This document shows, in pieces, positions 48,397 to 57,318 of a stretch of DNA of 58,993 nucleotides (its first letter is position 1; each line of letters opens with the position of its first letter). Both the position numbers and the translations under genes were made by a program. The stretch is from positions 1 to 58,993 of the forward strand of contig NZ_JAOVZT010000017.1 of the NCBI RefSeq assembly GCF_025716945.1, given 5' to 3'. The DNA is from Geodermatophilus sp. YIM 151500. GTDB taxonomy: Bacteria; Actinomycetota; Actinomycetes; Mycobacteriales; Geodermatophilaceae. The notes beneath the pieces were generated by a model. It did no database searches and was not told the origin of the DNA. It saw nothing but the letters and a program-made list of their open reading frames with translations.

Positions 48397-49741
48397 ACCT
48401 TGGTGCAACACGGCCGTCCGCCGGCGCGGCCGGGCCTCCGGCCGGGTGCCCGGCCGCCGGCTCCTCGGGGCGCGCCACCTGGGCGGCGGGCGGCACCGGT
48501 CGCACCGCGGCCGCCGAGCGGTCGGCGAGCGCGGAGGCGGTGGTGAGCTCCTCCGGCGTCCGCGGGAGCACGGTCTCGACGTACGACCGGACGGCGGCCG
48601 TCGTCCCGACGTCCCGCCCGGCCCGCTCGGACAGGAACCACCGGTGCTCCAGCACCTCGTGGAATACCTCGGCCGGCGCCAGCCGGCCGACCAGGTCGGC
48701 CGGGATGGCGTCGACGACCGGCTGGTACACCTCGGCCAGCCAGCGGTGCCCGGCGATGCTCTCCGGCACCGGGCCGCCGGCGCGCTGCTCCAGCCAGGCG
48801 CGGAACGAGCGCAGGTCGTTGAGCAGCCGCCGGGCCTGGTTCTCCTGCGCCTCGATGCCGGTGAGGCGGAACAGCTCGCGGCGCTGCTGACCGGGCTCCG
48901 CGACGCGGGTCTCGACCCGCAGCCGGGCGCCCTCGGCGTCGGTGACCAGCTCCACCTCGCCGACGTCGAACCCGAGGTCGTTGAGCCGCCGCAGGCGCTC
49001 GGCCACCCGGTAGCGCTGCTCCTCGGGCCGGAACACCTCCTCGCGCGTCACCTCGTCCCAGAGCGCCGCGTAGCGGTCCGGCACGCTGTCGGCGACCTCG
49101 ATGGGGTCGATGCCCTCCGGGAGCAGCCCGCCGAACTGCAGGTCGAGCAGCTCCGCGCCGACGCGCTCCCGGGTCAGGTCGACGTCGTAGGCCCGCTTGC
49201 CCGATGACAGCGGGTGGTGGCGCTCGGCGGTCTCGGCATCGACGAGGTAGGCGGCGAACCGGCCGGCGTCGAGCCGGAACAGCGTGTTCGACAGCGAGCA
49301 GTCACCCCAGAAGACGCCGGCCAGGTGGAGCCGGACGAGCAGCTCGACGAGGGTGTCGAGCAGGCGGTCGGGCGAGTGGCCGATGCGGGGGCTGGAGAAC
49401 AGGTAGCGGTAGGACATCGAGTACTCGAGGTAGCGCGTCACCAGGATGGCGTCCTGCTCGTCGGGGCGGTCGACGCAGATGCCGAGCACCGACACGGCCG
49501 GCAGGCCCTCCTCCTGGAAGTCGCCGAGCAGCGCGTACTCGTGCCGGGCCAGCGACTCGTTGATCTCCTTGAGCGCGTAGACCTGCCCCTCGCAGGCGAC
49601 GAAACGGACGACGTGCCGCGAGATGCCGCGCTGCGGGATGCGCAGCAGCAGTTCCGGGTCCCACTCCTCCAGCGGCTGCTCCCAGGGCATGCTCAGCAGC
49701 CCGGCGGCCTCGGCGGCCGGGGGACGGAACAGGAACCTCAT
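48383..49741 (-). CDS. DUF4032 protein with kinase-like (WaaP/LPS-kinase-type) N-terminal domain
   Basis: 452 residues. The N-terminal ~220 residues resemble protein/lipopolysaccharide kinases: VYALKEI (ATP lysine), a catalytic-loop-like GDCSLSNTLF and a VDAETAE metal-loop-like segment. The following DUF4032 region contains LFRLTGIEAQENQARRLL and EVYQPVVDAIP. The tail is Pro/Ala-rich. DUF4032 genes often sit next to sugar ABC importers in actinobacteria, as here. Function unknown; a sugar or protein kinase role is inference. ATG start with GGAG at 6 bases. Confidence 0.85.
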   Translation of the reverse strand: MRFLFRPPAAEAAGLLSMPWEQPLEEWDPELLLRIPQRGISRHVVRFVACEGQVYALKEINESLARHEYALLGDFQEEGLPAVSVLGICVDRPDEQDAILVTRYLEYSMSYRYLFSSPRIGHSPDRLLDTLVELLVRLHLAGVFWGDCSLSNTLFRLDAGRFAAYLVDAETAERHHPLSSGKRAYDVDLTRERVGAELLDLQFGGLLPEGIDPIEVADSVPDRYAALWDEVTREEVFRPEEQRYRVAERLRRLNDLGFDVGEVELVTDAEGARLRVETRVAEPGQQRRELFRLTGIEAQENQARRLLNDLRSFRAWLEQRAGGPVPESIAGHRWLAEVYQPVVDAIPADLVGRLAPAEVFHEVLEHRWFLSERAGRDVGTTAAVRSYVETVLPRTPEELTTASALADRSAAAVRPVPPAAQVARPEEPAAGHPAGGPAAPADGRVAPRSRSG

Positions 49742-49827
49742 GGCTGCTCCGGGGACGGCGGGTCACGGGTCAGCGCCGCACCCGGCGGTGACCGGGGTCA
49801 CCATCCCACGCCGGAGGGCCGGCACCC

Positions 49828-51339
49828 TCAATCGGTCCCCGAGGCGGCGCCGCGCTCGCCGCGCCAGGTGGCCAGCCGGCCCGCGCGGCTCACCGCCCGC
49901 AGCCGCCGCTCGGCCTCGGCCCGGGACCGGCGCGCGGAGACCAGCAACGCCTGGTCGCCGCGCATCAGCCGGGTGGTGTGGTCGGGCACGAACGGCCGGC
50001 CGTCGCGGACGACGAGCACGACGGCGGCGTCCTCGGGCAGCCGCAGCTCGGGCAGGTAGACGCCGTGCAGCCGGGAGCTGGGCGGCACCGTGAGCTGGAG
50101 CAGCTCGGCGTCGAGCTCCCCCAGCGGCGCGGCCTCGACCTGCACCTCCCGCGGGGTCACCGGCGCCCCGATGCCCAGTCGCCGGGCCACCCACGGCAGC
50201 GACCAGCCCTGCACGAGGGTGAACACCACGACGAGGACGAACACGGTGTCGAACACGAGCGGCGCCCGGGGTGCCCCGACGGTCAACGGGATGGTGGCGA
50301 CGACGATCGGGACCGCGCCGCGCAGTCCCGCCCACGAGATGAACACCTGCTGGGCCCACGGGAAGCGGAACCAGACCAGGCTCACCAGCACCGAGAGCGG
50401 CCGGCCGACGAGGAGCAGCGCGGCGCCGGCGACGAGCGCGGGCACCAGCGCATCGGGCAGCCGGGACGGCGACACCAGGAGTCCGAGCAGCACGAACAGC
50501 CCGATCTGCGCGAGGGAGGCCATGCCCTCGGCGAACCCCACGCTGGCGGTGCGGTGCGGAAGTGCCGCGTTGCCCAGCACCACCCCGCAGAGGTACACCG
50601 CCACGAAGCCCGACGTGTGCAGCAGCACCGCCGAGGAGTAGGCGAGCACGCACAGCGCGAGCGTCGCGAGCGGGTAGAACCCGGCGACCGGCAGCGCCAC
50701 CCGTCGCAGCAGCGCCGCCCCGGCGAAGCCGAAGCCGACGCCGACGACGGCACCCCCGGCCAGCTCGCCCGCCACGATCAGCGCGGCCACCCACCAGACC
50801 CCGGGGGCCTCCCCGGTCAGGAACTCGGCCAGGATGGTCACGAGCAGGATCACCGGGGCGTCGTTCAGCCCGCTCTCGGCCTCCAGCGAGGCGGCCACCC
50901 GGCGCGGCAGCGGCAGCCGGCGGAGCGTGGCGAAGACCGCGGCCGCGTCGGTCGAGCTGATCACCGCCGCGAGCAGCAGGGCGAACGGCCAGTCGAAGCC
51001 GAGCAGCCAGACGACGACCGCGGCCGTCGCCCCGACGCTGACCGCCACGCCGACCGTCGCCAGGGTGACGCCGGGGCCGATGGCCCGCCGCACGTCGGAC
51101 CACCGGGTGGTGAGGCCGCCCTCGGCGAGGATGACGACGAGCGCGGCGAATCCCAGGGTGAGCGTCAGTTCGGCGTCCTCGAAGGGGATCCCGAGCCCCC
51201 GCTCCCCCAGGGCCACCCCGAGCGCCAGGTACAGCAGCAGGCTGGGCAGGCCCAGCCGGTCGGCCAGCCGCAGCGCGACGGCGGAGACCAGGACGACGAG
51301 CGCGCCGAGGGCCAGGGCGACGGTGACCGTGTCGTTCAC
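49828..51339 (-). CDS. K+/H+ antiporter, CPA1 NhaP2/CvrA type with TrkA-C domain
   Basis: 503 residues. About 12 membrane helices (1-390); the ion-binding Asp is in SSTDAAAVFATLRR with ESGLNDAP following. The C-terminal ~100 residues form a TrkA_C-like regulatory domain (VPPSSRLHGVYLPELRLPE, GDQALLVSA). Start GTG 51337-51339. Divergent from ileS with about 115 bp between the start codons. Confidence 0.92.
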   Translation of the reverse strand: MNDTVTVALALGALVVLVSAVALRLADRLGLPSLLLYLALGVALGERGLGIPFEDAELTLTLGFAALVVILAEGGLTTRWSDVRRAIGPGVTLATVGVAVSVGATAAVVVWLLGFDWPFALLLAAVISSTDAAAVFATLRRLPLPRRVAASLEAESGLNDAPVILLVTILAEFLTGEAPGVWWVAALIVAGELAGGAVVGVGFGFAGAALLRRVALPVAGFYPLATLALCVLAYSSAVLLHTSGFVAVYLCGVVLGNAALPHRTASVGFAEGMASLAQIGLFVLLGLLVSPSRLPDALVPALVAGAALLLVGRPLSVLVSLVWFRFPWAQQVFISWAGLRGAVPIVVATIPLTVGAPRAPLVFDTVFVLVVVFTLVQGWSLPWVARRLGIGAPVTPREVQVEAAPLGELDAELLQLTVPPSSRLHGVYLPELRLPEDAAVVLVVRDGRPFVPDHTTRLMRGDQALLVSARRSRAEAERRLRAVSRAGRLATWRGERGAASGTD

Positions 51340-51441
51340 CGCGCGCCCGCCATGCCGCGCAGTCTCCCGTACCGGCAGGTCGCCGGACGCCGCACCGGGC
51401 CGCCGGCCGGACGTGACGGCGGTCGCGGTCGACCGTTCGGG

Positions 51442-51454
51442 GAGAATGGCCGGC
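51442..51454 (+). promoter_or_regulatory. Possible leaderless -10 of ileS (GAGAAT + 7 bases + GTG)
   Basis: GAGAAT at 51442-51447 followed by GGCCGGC and GTG 51455. An ATG at 51446 overlaps this hexamer and has a ribosome site too close to use, so the GTG start is favoured. Confidence 0.4.
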
Positions 51455-54400
51455 GTGACCGAAGCCGCCCCCGCCGCCCGGCCGTCCGGCCCCTTCTCGG
51501 CCCTGCCGCCGCAGGTCGACCTGCCCGCGCTCGAGCAGCGCATCCTGCAGCGGTGGGAGGCCGACAAGGTCTTCGCCCGGTCGCTCGAGGCGTCGACGGG
51601 CCGCCCGCAGTGGAACTTCTACGAGGGGCCGCCCACGGCCAACGGGCGGCCGGGCACCCACCACATCGAGGCCCGGGCGTTCAAGGACGTCTTCCCGCGG
51701 TTCAAGACCATGCAGGGCTGGCACGTGCCCCGTCGGGCCGGCTGGGACTGCCACGGGCTGCCGGTGGAGATCGCCGTCGAGCAGGAGCTCGGCTTCGCGG
51801 GCAAGCCCGACATCGAGCGGTACGGCATCGCCGAGTTCAACGCCCGCTGCCGCGAGTCCGTCGAGCGGCACGTCGACGCGTTCGCCGACCTCACCCGGCG
51901 CATGGGCTACTGGGTCGACCTGTCCGAGGCCTACTGGACGATGGACCCGGCCTACATCGAGAGCGTCTGGTGGTCGCTCAAGCAGGTCTTCGACAAGGGG
52001 CTGCTGGTCGAGGACCACCGGGTGGCGCCGTACTGCCCGCGCTGCGGCACCGGCCTGTCCGACCACGAGGTCGCCCAGGGCTACGAGTCCATCACCGACC
52101 CGTCGGTGTACGTCCGGCTGCCGGTGACCGGCGGCGAGTGGGCCGGCAGGGCCGACCTGCTGGTCTGGACGACGACGCCGTGGACGCTGCCCTCGAACAC
52201 CGCCGTCGCCGTGCACCCCGACGTGACCTACCTGGTCGCCCGCCGCGGCGAGGAGACGCCGGTCGTGGTCGCCGAGCCGCTGCTGGCCGCGGTGCTCGGG
52301 GGCGAGGGCCCCGACAGCGGGATCGAGGTGCTGGCCCGCACCACCGGCCGCGACTGGGAGCGGGCGACCTACCGCCGTCCGTTCGAGCTGGTCGAGTTCC
52401 CCGAGCCGGCGCACATCGTCGTCCTGGCCGACTACGTGACCACCGACGACGGCACCGGGCTGGTCCACCAGTCCCCCGCCTTCGGCGCGGACGACCTCGC
52501 CGTCTGCCGCGCCTACGGGCTGCCGGTGGTCAACCCGATCGACGCGACCGGCCACTTCCTGCCCGAGGTGGGCCTGGTCGGCCGGCACTTCTTCAAGGCC
52601 GCCGACCCGGCGCTGGTCGAGGACCTGAAGTCCCGCGGCGTGCTGTTCCGCGAGCAGCGTTACGAGCACAGCTACCCGCACTGCTGGCGCTGCCACACGC
52701 CGCTGATGTACTACGCGCAGCCGTCCTGGTACATCCGGACGTCGGCGATCAAGGACCAGCTCCTCGCGGAGAACGAGAAGACCGCCTGGCACCCCGAGAC
52801 CATCCGCTGGGGCCGCTACGGCGACTGGCTGCGCAACAACGTCGACTGGGCGCTGTCCCGCGACCGCTACTGGGGCACGCCACTCCCGATCTGGCGCAAC
52901 GACGCCGATCCGGACCAGATGGTGGTGGTCGGCTCGCTGGCCGAGCTGTCGGAGCTGGCCGGCCGCGACCTGTCCGGGCTCGACCCGCACCGGCCGTTCA
53001 TCGACGAGGTGACCTTCACGCGCCCCGGCGAGGAGGGCACCTACCGGCGGGTGCCGCAGGTCATCGACGCCTGGTACGACTCCGGGTCGATGCCGTTCGC
53101 CCAGTGGGGCGCTCCGTACCGCAACCAGGACGAGTTCGAGGCGGCCTACCCGGCGCAGTTCATCTGCGAGGCGATCGACCAGACGCGCGGCTGGTTCTAC
53201 TCGCTCATGGCGGTCGGCACGCTGGTGTTCGGGGAGAACTCGTACGAGAACGTGCTCTGCCTGGGCCACATCCTCGCCGAGGACGGCCGCAAGATGAGCA
53301 AGCACCTGGGCAACATCCTCGAGCCGATCCCGCTGATGGACCGGCACGGCGCCGACGCCGTGCGCTGGTTCATGCTGGCCGGCGGGTCGCCCTGGTCGGC
53401 CCGCCGGGTCGGGCACGAGACGCTGTCCGAGGTCGTCCGCAAGGTGCTGCTCACCTACTGGAACACCGCGTCGTTCTTCACCCTCTACGCCGGGGTGAAC
53501 GGCTGGGGTCCGGCGGCCGCCCCCGCCCCGCCCCGCGAGCAGCGGGGACTGCTGGACCGCTGGGCGCTGGCCGAGCTGGCCTCGGTCACCGCCGACGTCA
53601 CCGAGGCCCTCGAGCACTTCGACACCCAGGGCGCCGGCCGGCTGCTCGCCGGATTCGTCGACGACCTGTCCAACTGGTACGTGCGCCGGTCGCGGCGGCG
53701 GTTCTGGGACGGCGATCCCGCCGCGCTGGGCACGCTGCACGAGGTGCTCGACGGACTGACCCGGCTCATGGCGCCGTTCACGCCGTTCGTCACCGAGGAG
53801 GTGTGGACGCGGGCGGTGACGCCCGGCCGCGAGGACGCGGTCGACTCGGTGCACCTCGCGTCGTGGCCGGCGGTCGACGAGGGGGCCCGCGACGATGCGC
53901 TGGTCGCGCAGGTGGCGCTGGTCCGCCGGCTGGTCGAGCTCGGTCGTGCGGCCCGCACGTCGGCGAAGGTCCGGACCCGGCAGCCGCTCGCCCGGGCCGT
54001 CGTCGCCGCGCCGGGCTGGGCCGAGCTGCCGCGGGAGCTGGTCGCCGAGGTGGCCGACGAGCTGAACGTCGTCGAGATGGCCGAGCTGGCCTCGGTCGGT
54101 GGCGACCTGGTGGACGTGAGCGCGAAGGTCGACTTCCGTGCGGTGGGCCGGCGGCTCGGCGGGCAGGTGCAGGCGGTGGCCCGCGCGGTGGCGGCGGCCG
54201 ACGCGGCCGCGCTCGTCGCGGCCTACCGGGCCGGGACCGCCTCGGTGTCCGTGGACGGCGCGCAGGTGGCGCTGGAGGACGGCGACCTGGTCGTGACCGA
54301 GACGCCGCGCGAGGGCTGGACCGTGGCCAGCGAGAGCGGGTTGACCGTCGCCCTCGACCTCACGGTGACCCCCGAGCTGGAGCGCGCCGGCCTGGCCCGG

Positions 54401-54658
54401 GAGGTGGTCCGGCTGGTCCAGGAGGCCCGCAAGAACGCCGGCCTCGAGGTCAGCGACCGGATCGAGCTGTGGTGGACCGCCGAGGGGACAGGTCCGGAGC
54501 GGGAGCCCGCGCAGCAGGTGGCGCAGGCGCTCGCCGAGCACGCCGAGCAGCTGGCCGCCGAGGTGCTGGCGACACGGGTGCACGCCGGCGAGCCGGGACC
54601 CGGCGCGGCGGTCGAGGGCCCGGCCGGGCTGCGCGTCTGGCTGGCCCGCGACTCCTGA
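51455..54658 (+). CDS. ileS: Isoleucyl-tRNA synthetase, type II (eukaryote-like)
   Basis: 1067 residues from GTG 51455; an ATG 9 bp upstream (51446) is the alternative. The class I HIGH-type signature appears as GRPGTHHIEARAFKD and KMSKS as DGRKMSKHLGN, both as in mycobacterial IleRS. The editing domain has WTTTPWTLPSNTA. Cysteine pairs CPRCGTGL and CWRCHTPL are present. Type II enzymes are generally insensitive to mupirocin (established for the class; not tested here). Converges with the small membrane protein gene. Confidence 0.96.
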   Translation: MTEAAPAARPSGPFSALPPQVDLPALEQRILQRWEADKVFARSLEASTGRPQWNFYEGPPTANGRPGTHHIEARAFKDVFPRFKTMQGWHVPRRAGWDCHGLPVEIAVEQELGFAGKPDIERYGIAEFNARCRESVERHVDAFADLTRRMGYWVDLSEAYWTMDPAYIESVWWSLKQVFDKGLLVEDHRVAPYCPRCGTGLSDHEVAQGYESITDPSVYVRLPVTGGEWAGRADLLVWTTTPWTLPSNTAVAVHPDVTYLVARRGEETPVVVAEPLLAAVLGGEGPDSGIEVLARTTGRDWERATYRRPFELVEFPEPAHIVVLADYVTTDDGTGLVHQSPAFGADDLAVCRAYGLPVVNPIDATGHFLPEVGLVGRHFFKAADPALVEDLKSRGVLFREQRYEHSYPHCWRCHTPLMYYAQPSWYIRTSAIKDQLLAENEKTAWHPETIRWGRYGDWLRNNVDWALSRDRYWGTPLPIWRNDADPDQMVVVGSLAELSELAGRDLSGLDPHRPFIDEVTFTRPGEEGTYRRVPQVIDAWYDSGSMPFAQWGAPYRNQDEFEAAYPAQFICEAIDQTRGWFYSLMAVGTLVFGENSYENVLCLGHILAEDGRKMSKHLGNILEPIPLMDRHGADAVRWFMLAGGSPWSARRVGHETLSEVVRKVLLTYWNTASFFTLYAGVNGWGPAAAPAPPREQRGLLDRWALAELASVTADVTEALEHFDTQGAGRLLAGFVDDLSNWYVRRSRRRFWDGDPAALGTLHEVLDGLTRLMAPFTPFVTEEVWTRAVTPGREDAVDSVHLASWPAVDEGARDDALVAQVALVRRLVELGRAARTSAKVRTRQPLARAVVAAPGWAELPRELVAEVADELNVVEMAELASVGGDLVDVSAKVDFRAVGRRLGGQVQAVARAVAAADAAALVAAYRAGTASVSVDGAQVALEDGDLVVTETPREGWTVASESGLTVALDLTVTPELERAGLAREVVRLVQEARKNAGLEVSDRIELWWTAEGTGPEREPAQQVAQALAEHAEQLAAEVLATRVHAGEPGPGAAVEGPAGLRVWLARDS

Positions 54659-54724
54659 GCGTCCGGCCCGCGCGCCGGCGCCGCGCGTCGGGGGCCGGGG
54701 CGCCGCGCGCGCCGGGGCCGGCGG

Positions 54725-55213
54725 TCAGCTGCCGTCGCGCGGGACGCGGCGGGCCCGCGCGCGGGCGGCGAGGTGCCGGTCGGGCGCGCAGGCGCCGCAG
54801 GGGGTGAACCCGTCGGCGCGCGCCTCGTCCAGCGGGAGCGGGACGGCGGCCCGGCCGGTGAGCCCCGGACAGCCGTCGAGGTGGTAACGCGGGCGCTCGT
54901 CGACGACGAGCACCTCGTCACCCAGGCCGGTCGTCGCCAGCGCGTCGGGCGGCTCCACCTGCTCGACCGGCGGCTCGCCGTCCGGCCCGCCGGGATCCGC
55001 CGTCCGGCGGAGGGCCGCGCCCTCCCCCGACCCCTGCCGAGCGCCCTCGCCCGCGGCGGCCCGCGCGAGCTGCCGCCGGGCCCGCACCAGCAGGAACCCC
55101 GCCACGGCGCAGACCGCGACGCAGGCCCAGTGCAGCACCGTCACCCCCGTGGCGATGCCGGCCGCGAACAGGACCAGGCCGGACAGGACGAGCACGCCGG
55201 CGGCGACGACCAC
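54725..55213 (-). CDS. Small membrane protein with C-terminal H-C-C-C metal-site motif
   Basis: 162 residues. Two hydrophobic helices (about 1-22 and 26-44), a charged linker, then a soluble domain: YHLDGCPGL...PLPLDEARADGFTPCGACAPDRH. The single His and three Cys look like a zinc site and resemble the end of Ada-type zinc modules (GYRPCKRC). Conserved neighbours are divIVA and ileS. No function known. Confidence 0.72.
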   Translation of the reverse strand: MVVAAGVLVLSGLVLFAAGIATGVTVLHWACVAVCAVAGFLLVRARRQLARAAAGEGARQGSGEGAALRRTADPGGPDGEPPVEQVEPPDALATTGLGDEVLVVDERPRYHLDGCPGLTGRAAVPLPLDEARADGFTPCGACAPDRHLAARARARRVPRDGS

Positions 55214-55274
55214 CCCGACGACTCTAGGACCGCGGCGGGCCGCATCCGCGGTTCCTGACCGCGAGCGGCCGCGG

Positions 55275-55320
55275 CCCCGGCAGGGCCCCCGGACGGCGTC
55301 GTCCGGGGGCCCTGCCGGGG
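55275..55320 (-). terminator. Perfect 20-bp hairpin downstream of divIVA
   Basis: Arms 55275-55294 and 55301-55320 are fully complementary around the loop GGCGTC. It starts 14 bp after the divIVA stop. No U-tract; a strong intrinsic-type terminator of the high-GC kind. Confidence 0.8.
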
Positions 55321-55333
55321 CTCGGCGCGCGGA

Positions 55334-56065
55334 TCAGGCGGGGGCGTGCTGGCTCTGCCGCCCGGCGGCCGCGGGCTCGGCGGAGCCGCGGCTGTCGAGG
55401 TCACGCAGGTGCGACTCCAGGTAGGAGCGCAGCCGCGTCCGGTACTCCCGCTCGAAGGTGCGCAGCTCCTCGATCTTGCGCTCGAGGCTGCTCCGCTTCT
55501 CCTCGAGCGTGCCCATGACCTCGCGGTGGCGGCGCTCGGCCTCCTGCTCGAGCGCGGCGGCCTTGGCGCGCGCCTCGCGCTCCATCGTCTCGGAGCGGGT
55601 GCGGGCGTCACCGATCATCGTGTCGGCTCGGTGCTTGGCCTCGGCGACCATCTGCTCGCTCTTGGCCCGCGACTCCGACAGCATCCGGTCGCTGTTGCTC
55701 TTGGCGCTGCCGACCATCTGCTCGGCCTGGGTCTTGGCCTCGTTGACGTAGCGGTCGGCGGTCTCGGTGGCCAGCGCGAGCATCCGCGACGCGCGGGCGC
55801 TGTCGTCCTCCCGCGGCTGCGGCTGGGCCGGCGGCGGTGGGGGCGCGACCGGCAGGGGGGCCGGCGCCGGCTGCTCGGGTCGCTCGTCGCTCCGCGGGCC
55901 GCCCAGGCCGCCGGCGCGCAGCTCGTTGTTCTCCTCGATGAGCCGCGCGAGCTCGGCCTCCACGACGTCGAGGAAGGCGTCGACCTCGTCCTCGTCGTAG
56001 CCCCGCTTGCCGATGGGCGGCTTCTTGAAGACGACGTTGTGCACGTCGGCAGGCGTCAGTGGCAT
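55334..56065 (-). CDS. divIVA: DivIVA / Wag31 polar growth protein
   Basis: 243 residues. N-terminal DivIVA domain ([34 protein letters not shown]) binds curved membrane. A Pro-rich linker (about 62-85) leads to a long coiled coil (about 90-225). Directs septal/polar peptidoglycan synthesis in actinobacteria. A separate transcription unit end is marked by the 20-bp hairpin. Confidence 0.96.
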   Translation of the reverse strand: MPLTPADVHNVVFKKPPIGKRGYDEDEVDAFLDVVEAELARLIEENNELRAGGLGGPRSDERPEQPAPAPLPVAPPPPPAQPQPREDDSARASRMLALATETADRYVNEAKTQAEQMVGSAKSNSDRMLSESRAKSEQMVAEAKHRADTMIGDARTRSETMEREARAKAAALEQEAERRHREVMGTLEEKRSSLERKIEELRTFEREYRTRLRSYLESHLRDLDSRGSAEPAAAGRQSQHAPA

Positions 56066-56165
56066 CGGAGGTCACCTCGGGTCGGGCGGCGGGCACGGGA
56101 TCGGTCTCGGGCGGACAGGGCTGCAGGTGCCCGCGCGGTGGCGACGGTCCCGCCGGGGCCGGCGC

Positions 56166-56459
56166 TCACCCGACCGCGAGCGAGCTCGTGATGCTCCGCA
56201 GGAACAGCACGGCGATGAGCAGCACCATAAACCCGAGGTCCAGCCTGATGGACCCCAGGTTCAACGGCGGGATGACCTTGCGGACGGCCTTCAGCGGCGG
56301 GTCGGTGGTCGTGTAGACGACCTCGAGCCCGGCGGCGACCAGGCCGGACGGGCGCCAGTTGCGCGACAGCACCATGACCCAGTCGGCGACGAACCGCGCG
56401 AACAGCAGCACGAGGAAGACGAGCAGGACCGACGACACGATCTGCCAGAAGAGAGCCAC
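56166..56459 (-). CDS. yggT: YggT-family membrane protein
   Basis: 97 residues with two hydrophobic segments. Family features are WVMVLSRNWRP, VVYTTTDPPLKAVRKVIPPL and LDLGFMVLL. Almost always next to sepF and divIVA in actinobacteria; linked to division or osmotic tolerance but not assigned a reaction. GTG start with GAGGACC upstream. Confidence 0.93.
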   Translation of the reverse strand: MALFWQIVSSVLLVFLVLLFARFVADWVMVLSRNWRPSGLVAAGLEVVYTTTDPPLKAVRKVIPPLNLGSIRLDLGFMVLLIAVLFLRSITSSLAVG

Positions 56460-56544
56460 GGTCCTCGATCGTTCGGGGCACCAGCGGTGCCGTGTGCACG
56501 GGCGCGCCGGTCACCCGCCACGCGGGGCCCAGCCTGCCACGACT

Positions 56545-57318
56545 TCAGGACTGGTTGAAGAACCCGCCCTCGCGGATCCGTGCCTTGTCCTCAGCCGTCA
56601 CGTCGACGTTCTGCGGACTCAGCAGGAACACCTTGGCCGTGACGCGCTCGATGCTACCGCGCAGGCCGAACGACAGACCGGCGGCGAAGTCGACCAGCCG
56701 CTTGGCGTCCGCGTCGTCCATCTCGGTGAGGTTCATGATCACCGGCATGCCGTCGCGGAACCGCTCGCCGATGGTGCGCGCCTCGTTGTAGGTGCGCGGG
56801 TGCAGCGTGGTGATCCGGTAGGGCTGCGGCGCGGGGGTGGGCGCCGGGGTCGGCTCGGGCGCGGCGGACACCGGCTCCCGGACGGCCAGCCCGGCGGAGC
56901 CCAGCGACCCGGCCGAGCCGGCGGACCCGGCGAGGACGGCGCCTCGCGTGGACGACGGGGCGCCGGCCGGGGACGCCAGGCCCAGCGACCGGGCGGCCGC
57001 GGGACGGCGCGCGGGCAGCGGGTCGGCCTCGCGGACGGCGGAGCGCCGCTCGGCCTGGGGCTCGGCAGCGTAGGAGCCGGCCGCGTAGCCCTCCGTGGCG
57101 AAGTCGTCGGAGCCGTACTTGTCGGAGGCGAACTCCCCGTCGTAGTGCTCGTCGTAGTCGTCGTCGGCGTACCGCTCGTCGCCGGCCGGGTAGCGCCCGT
57201 ACCGGCGGTCGAGGTCGGGCTGCTCGGGCTGACGGGCGTCGTAGCGGGCGTAGCCGCGCGCGTCGTCGTCCTCGACGAGCCCCAGGTAGATGCCCATCCT
57301 CCGCATGGCTCCGGCCAT
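56545..57318 (-). CDS. sepF: Cell division protein SepF
   Basis: 257 residues. N-terminal amphipathic membrane anchor ([15 protein letters not shown]), an Asp/Tyr-rich then Ala/Ser/Pro-rich linker (about 20-165) and a C-terminal SepF core that dimerises and binds FtsZ ([41 protein letters not shown]). It replaces FtsA/ZipA as Z-ring anchor. ATG 57316-57318 overlaps the yggS stop (TGATG), with GGGGGAGG upstream. Confidence 0.95.
   Translation of the reverse strand: MAGAMRRMGIYLGLVEDDDARGYARYDARQPEQPDLDRRYGRYPAGDERYADDDYDEHYDGEFASDKYGSDDFATEGYAAGSYAAEPQAERRSAVREADPLPARRPAAARSLGLASPAGAPSSTRGAVLAGSAGSAGSLGSAGLAVREPVSAAPEPTPAPTPAPQPYRITTLHPRTYNEARTIGERFRDGMPVIMNLTEMDDADAKRLVDFAAGLSFGLRGSIERVTAKVFLLSPQNVDVTAEDKARIREGGFFNQS

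Noticed and set aside
49763-54583. Very long minus-strand open frame across ileS
   Set aside because: Mostly antisense to ileS and out of frame with the antiporter; low-complexity shadow sequence.
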